From contig CALLKB010000242.1 in NCBI GenBank assembly GCA_938008575.1, forward strand, positions 1 through 22,300: a DNA stretch of 22,300 nt, given 5' to 3'. The stretch comes from an uncultured Cytophagaceae bacterium. Its GTDB lineage: Bacteria > Bacteroidota > Bacteroidia > Cytophagales > Spirosomataceae. The position numbers were made by a program, and so were the translations under genes. This document shows, one piece after another, positions 1-6,879 of this stretch. The notes under the pieces are model-generated. The model saw only the letters and a list, made by a program, of their open reading frames with translations. It was not told the DNA's origin and did no database searches. How positions within the stretch are numbered: the first letter of the stretch is position 1; every line of letters starts with the position of its first letter.

Positions 1-1853
1 GAAGAATCGAAATTCGAATCATCCGATTGCTTTGGATTACGATTTAGGCAAATCAAGCCTTTTTCCATGGAGAAAGCCCATTTTGAACCGATAAACTGGT
101 CACCGTTATCTTCATTGAAATAGCCGCTGTCAAGCACATTGTCGATGAAATACCCAAATTCACGCGTCATGCTAAACGTTACACCGTAAGGAATCAAGAT
201 TTTCACTCGCATACGTTGGTTCCGAAATTTTAGATTTTTTAGACCAAAATGACTATCTAAAACCAATTGATTTCCCTTCACGGCATACTGATATTGAACG
301 GCCTTGGCATTTTGCTCAGCTTCAGCACGTGTCCGACCATTTGATTTGGCAAATTGAATTATTTGAATGGTTTTCCCATCGTAACCTTCGAGCGTAATTT
401 GCGCACGGGAGAAACCTCCGCGATTAAAATCATGTTGCTCATCCTCATCCAACAATTCGTCTGTGATAACATTATTCCCGAGCAACTTCTCCCAGATTGT
501 TTCATTTGATTCGCGGTTGACGTCCAATACATACGTTGAATCAGCAGTAATTTCTTTCATTTGATTCACCGATGCCGTCCGTTGGAAATTACGCCCCACA
601 AAACTAAAGGCAGCAAACAAGCCGACCCAACCTACAATCGCCATGGTTGTAGAAATGTATTTATAAGTTGAGTTTGTCAATTTACGATTCAATAATAAAG
701 ACAATCCACCGATTCCAATTCCAACAATCATCGGAATTACGGCAGCATAAGCCGCCCAAATAGACCATGCCGGTAGATCTTGAGCCAACAAATAAATCGG
801 AATCACCTCACCAAATGCTAGGCCAATCTGACCATGATCAAATCCTGAAATACCAGCCGTAGTGAGTACAACTAAGGAAACGGCAAATGCGATTGCGATA
901 ATTAATAAAACGACACCTACGAGGTATTGAACAAACCATTTAACACCCATCAAAACAGGCTTGAGCGCCGTAAAAATAGTAGCTAAAGTCCTGAAAGGGA
1001 AAAGCAATAAACGCGTCAAAGGTTTTTCCTCCACTGAATCCGGCTGAAACGTTTCCTTGATATTCTTTTCAATATTCTCCAAAGTAATGGGCTCCCCCGT
1101 CATCGCCATTTTATCGGTAACCGATTTGGCCTCAGGTGTTATGGCCATGATGATCAGATAGGCAGCAGCACCGGTACCGAAAAAGAATAAGGAAATAACA
1201 GCTAAGACACGCAATAAGCCTACATCCCAACCGGTATAAGCCGATATTCCGGCCATCACACCGCCAACCACTTTGTTCTCCGGATCGCGATAAAACTTAC
1301 GATAAGACTTATCCGTTTCCACCGTTACCTCACCTGGGATAGCAATCCAGCATGCTACATAAACCCAGAATACAAGATTAGCCGCATGTAATAAGGGAAA
1401 AAGTCCAAAGAACGAAACGATTAAAATCAAACGAACCCAGATAGGATCAATCTCAAAATAATTTGCAGCTCCTGACGCGACACCACCCAATTTCTTGTTG
1501 GTCAAATCCCGACGAAAAACTTTCTTAGCACCTGAATCCTGTTTAGCTTCCGTTTTATGCTGTTCCGTTTTCCCCTCTTCGGTTTCGATTTCTTTAAAAT
1601 CTGCTACCGTTCCTAAAGAAGCAATTAACGCATCTACATGAACTTGTGTAATGGCCTCCGTTTTCTCTGACTCTCGAATATTCCAAAACTTCTCTGCAAC
1701 ACTTGCTTCAATGTCATCAATGATTTCTTTCGAGCCTTCAAAGTTTTGGAAATATGCATGGATGGATTTCAAATAAGCATCCAGCGTAGCAAATGCATCT
1801 TCCTCAATATGGAAAACGATGCCAGCGATATTAATTGATAAGGTCTTTTTCAT
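1..1853 (-). CDS. PspC domain membrane protein with two PspC domains, 3' end beyond the window
   Basis: I translated the minus strand from the ATG at 1851-1853; the frame stays open for about 617 codons to the left edge, so the C-terminus is missing. Residues 1-100 form a soluble domain of the type that precedes PspC in Bacteroidota proteins. A first PspC domain follows at about 112-174 (KKLGGVASGAANYFEIDP, then a membrane segment) and a second at about 184-243 (NKVVGGVMAGISAYTGWD). Further membrane segments lie near 306-332, 363-388 and 403-421. The rest, from about 425, is a hydrophilic domain probably outside the inner membrane. PspC proteins belong to phage-shock or envelope-stress responses; what this larger protein senses is unknown. 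It starts 10 nt after the PadR gene, so the two form an operon that PadR should control. The family call is firm, the role inferred. Confidence 0.88.
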   Translation of the reverse strand, partial: MKKTLSINIAGIVFHIEEDAFATLDAYLKSIHAYFQNFEGSKEIIDDIEASVAEKFWNIRESEKTEAITQVHVDALIASLGTVADFKEIETEEGKTEQHKTEAKQDSGAKKVFRRDLTNKKLGGVASGAANYFEIDPIWVRLILIVSFFGLFPLLHAANLVFWVYVACWIAIPGEVTVETDKSYRKFYRDPENKVVGGVMAGISAYTGWDVGLLRVLAVISLFFFGTGAAAYLIIMAITPEAKSVTDKMAMTGEPITLENIEKNIKETFQPDSVEEKPLTRLLLFPFRTLATIFTALKPVLMGVKWFVQYLVGVVLLIIAIAFAVSLVVLTTAGISGFDHGQIGLAFGEVIPIYLLAQDLPAWSIWAAYAAVIPMIVGIGIGGLSLLLNRKLTNSTYKYISTTMAIVGWVGLFAAFSFVGRNFQRTASVNQMKEITADSTYVLDVNRESNETIWEKLLGNNVITDELLDEDEQHDFNRGGFSRAQITLEGYDGKTIQIIQFAKSNGRTRAEAEQNAKAVQYQYAVKGNQLVLDSHFGLKNLKFRNQRMRVKILIPYGVTFSMTREFGYFIDNVLDSGYFNEDNGDQFIGSKWAFSMEKGLICLNRNPKQSDDSNFDS

Positions 1854-1863
1854 AAACGTATAA

Positions 1864-2205
1864 TTATGCTTGGGAAGTTTGAGGATGAATGATTTGAGAA
1901 ACTGAGCTTTGCAAATCATCCCAGGTTCCATGTAATTCCGATAAAAAGGTCTCCCCTTTTTCGGTTAATACATAATATTTTCTCGGCGGACCTGATGCCG
2001 ACTCGACCCATTTGTAATCGAGAAATCCGGCATTCTTTAGACGGGTCAACAAAGGATATAAGGTTCCTTCGACAACCATGATTTTCGCTGAGGTTAATTC
2101 CGTCAGCATGGTAGAGGCATAAACCTCACCCCTTGAAATAATCTGCAGAATACAGAATTCTAAAATCCCTTTCCGCATCTGCACCTTGGCATTTTCAATA
2201 TCCAT
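1864..2205 (-). CDS. PadR family transcriptional regulator
   Basis: A 113-residue protein with the PadR winged-helix fold. The N-terminal helix runs through MRKGILEFCILQII, followed by recognition-helix residues around EGTLYPLLTRLKNAGFLDY and a wing containing GPPRKYYVLTEKG. It is of the short PadR type, which has only a brief C-terminal dimerisation helix. PadR proteins are usually repressors that bind palindromes and release DNA on binding a ligand or under stress. It is the first gene of a minus-strand operon, 10 nt ahead of the PspC gene, and such a PadR-PspC pairing is common in this phylum. A good promoter and a 27-bp palindrome sit just upstream (2233-2270), so it probably represses itself and the PspC gene. 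The inducing signal cannot be read from the sequence. Confidence 0.92.
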   Translation of the reverse strand: MDIENAKVQMRKGILEFCILQIISRGEVYASTMLTELTSAKIMVVEGTLYPLLTRLKNAGFLDYKWVESASGPPRKYYVLTEKGETFLSELHGTWDDLQSSVSQIIHPQTSQA

Positions 2206-2232
2206 CGGTTTGTGTTTGTTTATTTAATAGGT

Positions 2233-2263
2233 CAAAGGTATAAAAGGTACTATGTAATACAAA
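2233..2263 (-). promoter_or_regulatory. Promoter of the PadR-PspC operon
   Basis: On the minus strand, TTTG (2260-2263), a 19-nt spacer and TACCTTTG (2233-2240) match the Bacteroidota -33/-7 consensus exactly. Transcription should start near 2227, about 20 nt ahead of the PadR ATG. Confidence 0.75.
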
Positions 2264-2270
2264 GTACCTT
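2244..2270. promoter_or_regulatory. 27-bp palindrome, probable PadR operator
   Basis: The arms AAGGTACT and AGTACCTT are perfect 8-bp inverted repeats. The inner bases continue the symmetry, leaving one mismatched pair (2252/2262) and one central base (2257). The site covers the -33 element and most of the spacer of the PadR promoter, where a repressor would block RNA polymerase. It also lies immediately upstream of the -7-like element of the divergent kinase gene. Assignment to PadR is inferred from position and from the known preference of PadR proteins for GTAC-containing palindromes. Confidence 0.65.
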
Positions 2271-2278
2271 AGAAAAAA

Positions 2279-2286
2279 TATTTTTG
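2279..2286 (+). promoter_or_regulatory. -7-like element for the histidine kinase operon
   Basis: TATTTTTG fits TAnnTTTG. No TTTG lies at the expected distance upstream, where the palindrome at 2244-2270 sits instead. This would be a weak or regulated promoter giving a 5' leader of about 50 nt before the ATG at 2343. Confidence 0.4.
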
Positions 2287-2342
2287 ATTTATGGATAAAC
2301 GGTGAGTAATTTGTGAGGAATGGCTTAAATGCATCAGTTCTC

Positions 2343-3566
2343 ATGAAAATATTAACCAAAGAAGTTGCTTTACCGCTTGCTTTCTACAACCGAGACACCT
2401 GGTTGAAGGTAGCCTTCTTTGCCGTCTGTGTATTTATGGCGGGGTTTTCCTTGTATTTCACGGATGGTTTGGTGAACAAACTAGAGGAGCGCGAGAAGCA
2501 ACAGATCGAATTATATGCGGAAACCATTCGCTATGTAATGACGAGTGATGAGAATGCCGACATCAATTTTTTCTTTGAGCGAATCAAAAAGATCAATGAA
2601 AACAACACGATTCCGGTAATTTGGAAAGATGGTAGCGGACACCTAAACTCAATAAATATCGCCATGCCAGACGCGATTGACATTGAGCAAAAGCAGGTTT
2701 TATTGCAAGCCAAACTCAAGGAAATTATAGCAGAAAACAACAAACCCATTGAAATGGACATGGGTTTTCAAAAGGAATACATCTATTATGGGAATTCCAA
2801 GCTTCTAAAACTTTTACGCTACTACCCGCTATCTCAATTACTAGTCGTTTTGATTGTGGGCTTCTTGGGCTATATTTTCTTCTCATATTCAAGACGTGCA
2901 GAACAGAATCGCGTCTGGGTAGGTTTGGCCAAAGAAACAGCCCATCAATTGGGTACGCCCCTTTCCTCCTTGACCGCGTGGGTTGAAATCCTACGGAATG
3001 AACCAAACATCAATCCGGAAATAGTCGTCGAACTTGGAAAAGATATCCAACGCCTCGAGACGATTACGACTCGTTTCTCGAATATTGGATCGACCCCAAT
3101 CTTGAAGGAAGAGGATTTAGAGGAGTTGATTTCCAGCTTCATCAATTACCTGAAAATTCGAATTTCGACGAAAGTATACATTGAAATTAAATCGTCATTG
3201 GTACCGGGTCAATTAGCGAATGTCAATAAATATTTGTTTGAATGGGTCATTGAAAACATCTGTAAAAATGCAGTAGATGCGATGAGCGGAACGGGCGATA
3301 TGTTGATTTATCTGCACGAAGGGAAAAACAACATGATTCATATCGACATTTCTGACACCGGGAAAGGAATTATCCCGGCGAATATGTCCAAAATATTCAA
3401 CCCAGGTTACAGTACCAAAAAACGTGGATGGGGCCTTGGCCTGACACTTGCGAAACGTATCGTGGAAAATTACCATCAAGGCAAACTAACTTTAAAATCA
3501 ACCGAAATCAATAAAGGAAGTACATTCCGGATTTCACTCCCTAAACCACCGAATAAGGACGCATGA
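2343..3566 (+). CDS. Membrane sensor histidine kinase, orphan
   Basis: From the ATG at 2343 the protein has 407 residues; a GTG at 2313 would add ten, but ATG is preferred here. One membrane segment lies near 22-40, a second near 165-182, and between them is a sensor domain of about 125 residues outside the membrane. The H-box KETAHQLGTPLSSL holds the phospho-acceptor His201. The ATPase domain shows an N-box (NICKNAVDAM), a G1 box (DTGKGI), an F-box region (IFNPGYSTKK) and a G2 box (GWGLGL), so it should be active. The protein should autophosphorylate and pass phosphate to a response regulator, but none is encoded nearby. The gene overlaps the next one, an AEC transporter, by 4 bp (ATGA), suggesting coupled translation and a related job. 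The stimulus is unknown. Confidence 0.93.
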   Translation: MKILTKEVALPLAFYNRDTWLKVAFFAVCVFMAGFSLYFTDGLVNKLEEREKQQIELYAETIRYVMTSDENADINFFFERIKKINENNTIPVIWKDGSGHLNSINIAMPDAIDIEQKQVLLQAKLKEIIAENNKPIEMDMGFQKEYIYYGNSKLLKLLRYYPLSQLLVVLIVGFLGYIFFSYSRRAEQNRVWVGLAKETAHQLGTPLSSLTAWVEILRNEPNINPEIVVELGKDIQRLETITTRFSNIGSTPILKEEDLEELISSFINYLKIRISTKVYIEIKSSLVPGQLANVNKYLFEWVIENICKNAVDAMSGTGDMLIYLHEGKNNMIHIDISDTGKGIIPANMSKIFNPGYSTKKRGWGLGLTLAKRIVENYHQGKLTLKSTEINKGSTFRISLPKPPNKDA

Positions 3567-4489
3567 ACACGACCAACTTGGTCTTCGGATCCGCATTAAT
3601 CATCATTGGAATTGGCTATCTGTTGAAAAGCCTCAAATTCATTGAACCCCAAGATGCGAAATCCATTTCCAAATTCTTAATGCACACAACCTTTCCGGCA
3701 TTGGTCTTTACAACCATGTTGAAGGTCAAACTGTCCGCTGCTTTAGGTTGGCTCCCCTTAATCGCCATGTTATTTGGCTTTCTTTCTTCCTATATAGGAT
3801 TTCTATTTTTCAAGAAAGAAGCACCCACGCATCGTGGAATTTTAACGATGGGATCAGCCGGTTGGAACCTCGGATTATTCGCCTACCCACTTATTGAAGG
3901 CATTTGGGGATGGGAAGGATTGACTTATGCGATCATGTTTGATTTGGGGAATTCTGTTATCAACTTCATGGTGAATTACGGCATGGGCACCTATTTGGCA
4001 GGGAATCATGGCACAAAAAACCCTTACAAGCATGTATTAAAAAAGATATTTACGCTCCCGCCGTTTCAAGCGATGCTGATCGGATTAGCTTTCAATATTT
4101 TCAAAATACCTGTTCTACCGCTTGCGTCAGATATCATTGACACCATTGCTAAAGGCAACAAACCCATGGTCTTGTTGCTCATGGGTATCTACTTCAGTGT
4201 TCGATTGCCTAAAACAGCCTATACCAAAGTTTTCCAGGTCTTAGGTTTACGATATGTTTTAGGACTCAGCATCGGTTTATTACTTTACTATACCGTCCCA
4301 TTCGAATTTCAATACCGCAACATGTTGCTCATCTGCTTGATCCTTCCCGCAGGCATGACACTCATCACCTATTCAGATGAACTAAATTTCGACACGGGAA
4401 TCGCGGCAGCCATCGTCAATTTCTCAATGCTAATTAGCTTTGTCATCATGTGGACCCTAGTGGGTATTTTCAGCATGGCGCCCCATTAA
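3563..4489 (+). CDS. AEC (auxin efflux carrier) family transporter
   Basis: A 308-residue hydrophobic protein with roughly nine to ten membrane segments in the two-half arrangement of the AEC/bile-acid transporter fold. Features include a helix-breaking N-terminal half (LMHTTFPALVFTTML), the glycine-rich MGSAGWNLGLFAYPLIEG stretch and a C-terminal half with LILPAGMTLITYSDEL. Bacterial members are secondary carriers of small organic anions such as malate or malonate; the substrate here cannot be told. The ATG overlaps the kinase stop codon in the form ATGA, so translation is probably coupled. The kinase might sense the transported compound, or the carrier might act as co-sensor; both ideas are inference. 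Confidence 0.85.
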   Translation: MNTTNLVFGSALIIIGIGYLLKSLKFIEPQDAKSISKFLMHTTFPALVFTTMLKVKLSAALGWLPLIAMLFGFLSSYIGFLFFKKEAPTHRGILTMGSAGWNLGLFAYPLIEGIWGWEGLTYAIMFDLGNSVINFMVNYGMGTYLAGNHGTKNPYKHVLKKIFTLPPFQAMLIGLAFNIFKIPVLPLASDIIDTIAKGNKPMVLLLMGIYFSVRLPKTAYTKVFQVLGLRYVLGLSIGLLLYYTVPFEFQYRNMLLICLILPAGMTLITYSDELNFDTGIAAAIVNFSMLISFVIMWTLVGIFSMAPH

Positions 4490-4504
4490 ACCAAATAAAA
4501 TTGG

Positions 4505-4512
4505 TATTTTTG
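4505..4512 (+). promoter_or_regulatory. -7-like promoter element for menG
   Basis: TATTTTTG matches TAnnTTTG and predicts a 5' leader of about 45 nt before the ATG at 4566. No clear TTTG is found 19 nt upstream. Confidence 0.4.
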
Positions 4513-4520
4513 TGTAAACA

Positions 4521-4554
4521 ATTTGCCGAACATCAACGTTAGGACTAGGCAAAT
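4521..4554 (+). other. Possible 5' UTR hairpin ahead of menG
   Basis: ATTTGCC (4521-4527) and GGCAAAT (4548-4554) form a perfect 7-bp stem with a 20-nt loop. It ends 11 nt before the start codon, where it could influence ribosome loading. No known leader family was recognised. Confidence 0.3.
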
Positions 4555-4565
4555 CAATCAATGCT

Positions 4566-5291
4566 ATGGTCGTTCCCTACAAAAATCAAAACAAAGGTAA
4601 AAAAGAACAAGTCGCTGACATGTTCAATTCCATTTCACATAAATACGACTTCCTAAACCATTTATTAAGTGGGGGGATCGATATTATTTGGAGACGAAAA
4701 GCGATCAAATTACTTAAGAACAAAGGCATCAAGAAAGTATTGGATATCGCCACGGGTACCGGCGACTTCGCAATCGAGGCATTAAAAATCAACCCTGAAA
4801 AAATAGTAGGAGTCGATATCTCAGAAGGCATGTTGGCCTTTGGAAAAGAGAAAATCAAGAAAATGGGATTGGAAGATAAAATCACCTTGCAATTAGGCGA
4901 TTCAGAAAAACTTCCATTTTCCGACAATAGTTTCGATGCGATCACCGTTAGTTTTGGTGTACGTAATTATGAAACCTTGGAAAAAGGACTAAAAGACATG
5001 TTTCGGGTGTTAAAACCGGGAGGCTATTGCCTCATCTTAGAATTTTCGAATCCGAGACATTTCCCAATGAAGCAACTTTATAATTTCTATTCGAAATATT
5101 GTCTACCGCTATTGGGCAAGCTTATTTCCAAAGATCCTGCGGCATATACTTACCTGCCTGAGTCAGTTCAAGCGTTTCCAGACGGCCCTGATTTCATTAA
5201 GATTTATGAATCTTGTGGATTTTCAAAAACGCAATGGATTCCCATGACTGGAGGAATTTGTTCCATTTATTTAGGCCAAAAAGCAAAATAA
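4566..5291 (+). CDS. menG: Demethylmenaquinone methyltransferase (UbiE/MenG)
   Basis: A cytoplasmic, SAM-dependent class I methyltransferase of 241 residues, the usual family length. It methylates demethylmenaquinol to menaquinol, the last step of menaquinone synthesis and hence needed for the respiratory chain. The UbiE/MenG N-terminal signature covers residues 16-45 (MFNSISHKYDFLNHLLSGGI). The SAM loop LDIATGTGD is at 59-67, motif II near VSFGVRNYE, motif III at VLKPGG, and the C-terminal family signature YTYLPESVQAFP is present. The organism is probably menaquinone-only, so I chose menG rather than ubiE. The PorT-like gene starts 2 nt after the stop, so the two are co-transcribed, an arrangement I recall from other Bacteroidota. 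Confidence 0.96.
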   Translation: MVVPYKNQNKGKKEQVADMFNSISHKYDFLNHLLSGGIDIIWRRKAIKLLKNKGIKKVLDIATGTGDFAIEALKINPEKIVGVDISEGMLAFGKEKIKKMGLEDKITLQLGDSEKLPFSDNSFDAITVSFGVRNYETLEKGLKDMFRVLKPGGYCLILEFSNPRHFPMKQLYNFYSKYCLPLLGKLISKDPAAYTYLPESVQAFPDGPDFIKIYESCGFSKTQWIPMTGGICSIYLGQKAK

Positions 5292-5293
5292 TC

Positions 5294-5971
5294 GTGCGCA
5301 TCATTCGAAATATAGGAGCATGTTGCTTGTTATTGCTAACCTTCCAATCTTGGGGACAGCATACCAAATACACGCGTATATTTCACGAATATTACGATGA
5401 GAAACCGATTCACTTTGGTTTCTTGTTTGGCTTTGCGTCTTCGAATTATTTCATGCAGGCAGACCAAAACATCTTAGGTACAATCGATTCCGTTCGATCC
5501 CCACGTAATTTTGGATTTCAAATTGGGGGACTTGTGAATTATGCATTCGACAAACATTGGGAGCTAAAATCGGGCATTAATATCGCACTTTATGAGCGTG
5601 AAATCCAATTCAAAAGTGAAGCCAACAACCCGTTGTGGAGAGAATCGACTTGGCTAGAAGTACCCGTATTATTGAAATTGCGGTCGCTAAGAAGGAAAAA
5701 TCACCGCATGTATGTTATGGGTGGACTCAAGTTAGGTATCGAAGCCAATGTCAAGAAAAAAAGTACGGCTTTAAGCGCGAATACCGTAGACCTATCGCTC
5801 GAATATGGATTTGGCCTTGAACAATATTTTCAGTTTTTCAAATTCACCCCTGAGATTCGGTTTTCGCATGGGCTAATGAATCTGTATGTTCCTCCATCCG
5901 TAAACGGCCCATACGGTAGATTAAATGATATTCGTTCACATACCGTGACGCTTGTCATCAACTTCGAATAA
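5294..5971 (+). CDS. porT: PorT-like outer-membrane beta-barrel protein (type IX secretion)
   Basis: I start this gene at the GTG at 5294, 2 nt after the menG stop, because this gives a signal peptide at once (VRIIRNIGACCLLLLTFQSW, cleavage probably near residue 21). An upstream in-frame ATG at 5213 would bury it inside menG. The product has about 225 residues. The mature part has the alternating aromatic and glycine pattern of an eight-stranded outer-membrane barrel (HFGFLFGFASSNYFMQ, YGFGLEQYFQFFKFTPEIRF) and ends in a hydrophobic strand with a terminal Phe-Glu. PorT (SprT) is an outer-membrane part of the type IX secretion machinery needed for protein export and gliding. Length, barrel pattern and position after menG support PorT; a general porin-family protein is the alternative. 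Confidence 0.75.
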   Translation: MRIIRNIGACCLLLLTFQSWGQHTKYTRIFHEYYDEKPIHFGFLFGFASSNYFMQADQNILGTIDSVRSPRNFGFQIGGLVNYAFDKHWELKSGINIALYEREIQFKSEANNPLWRESTWLEVPVLLKLRSLRRKNHRMYVMGGLKLGIEANVKKKSTALSANTVDLSLEYGFGLEQYFQFFKFTPEIRFSHGLMNLYVPPSVNGPYGRLNDIRSHTVTLVINFE

Positions 5972-5972
5972 A

Positions 5973-6878
5973 TTAAGGCAAATTCTTTCTCGCTTTGCTA
6001 GGGTCAATACTTGTCTCTAAAGAACTAACTGCAGACACCCCGAACCAACCCGCACCTTGTAAACTCGAGTTGCTATTCGTATTCTTGATGTTGCTTGGAA
6101 TATTCGCGGCAGGTCGTGAAAATAAACCTGCATTGTTTAATTCCAATCGGGCTTGCGAGTAGAAACTAAATTGGTCCAGTGATATCGAAAATAACTCTAC
6201 TTTCACTTTATCATTAGCTACATATAGTTCAGGATTAATCGCCGCCCGAATCGGTAGATTGAACATCAATCCATCCGTTCCTGATACTTTCTGCAAGGCA
6301 GAATCATAAAACACCACAATGTTGGATGCCGCATTAAACAATTTGCCATTCTTATAAAATTTCAATCGGTAGCAACTGCCCTCTCCTTTAAGATCGTTGG
6401 CAAACCAACGCGCCTCAAAACCTTCTTTGGGTTTTCCATCCCCTGACTGACGGGGGTTGGCCGTTGCGGTTTTGTAAGCGATCGAGTCGATCGGTGGAAC
6501 GGGATTCATGGTTGCGGAAGCAATGAAGGTGTCATTTCCAGATTTCACCGATAATTGATAGGTTCTACCTACTTGGCCGAATTGCGGCGAGGAAGCAGAT
6601 GGCGCCCAAACATAGACACCTGGATTTTCTGCACTTTCCACAAAGCGAAATGTATTGGAAGCATCATCTTTAACCACAACCTCTGCTCCTTTTATCCCAG
6701 GCGCATTACTATTGTCAAAATAATCTTGAGATTGTGTCAAGATGATTTTCTGAGGACCTGGCAAATTTGTCAAGGTAGATTCCACCACCAAATAATGATT
6801 GGACTTAGGACTATCCAAGGTAACAACTTCTTCACATGAAAATAAAAAAATCGAAAATATTAGGATGAAATAGCGCAT
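5973..6878 (-). CDS. DUF4249 family outer-membrane lipoprotein
   Basis: The start is the ATG at 6876-6878, one base after the receptor stop; an upstream in-frame ATG would lie inside the receptor gene. The 301-residue product begins with a lipoprotein signal MRYFILIFSIFLFSC, with Cys15 as the lipidation site followed by Glu-Glu. The DUF4249 pattern is visible in YLVVESTLTN, LTQSQDYFDN, a beta-rich part with GAEVVVKDD, and the YQLSV strand. DUF4249 proteins nearly always follow a TonB-dependent receptor in Bacteroidota and probably act as its surface lipoprotein partner; the ligand is not known. The 3' end faces porT with a single base between the two stop codons and no visible terminator. Confidence 0.88.
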   Translation of the reverse strand: MRYFILIFSIFLFSCEEVVTLDSPKSNHYLVVESTLTNLPGPQKIILTQSQDYFDNSNAPGIKGAEVVVKDDASNTFRFVESAENPGVYVWAPSASSPQFGQVGRTYQLSVKSGNDTFIASATMNPVPPIDSIAYKTATANPRQSGDGKPKEGFEARWFANDLKGEGSCYRLKFYKNGKLFNAASNIVVFYDSALQKVSGTDGLMFNLPIRAAINPELYVANDKVKVELFSISLDQFSFYSQARLELNNAGLFSRPAANIPSNIKNTNSNSSLQGAGWFGVSAVSSLETSIDPSKARKNLP

Positions 6879-6879
6879 C

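Noticed and set aside
4490..4512. Weak hairpin ACCAA-ATAAAA-TTGGT plus T-run after the AEC gene
   Set aside because: Only five base pairs, mostly A-T; the T-run is better explained as part of the menG -7 box.
5213..5293. Upstream ATG for the PorT-like gene inside menG
   Set aside because: It adds 27 residues ahead of a clear signal peptide; the GTG at 5294 places the signal peptide at the N-terminus.
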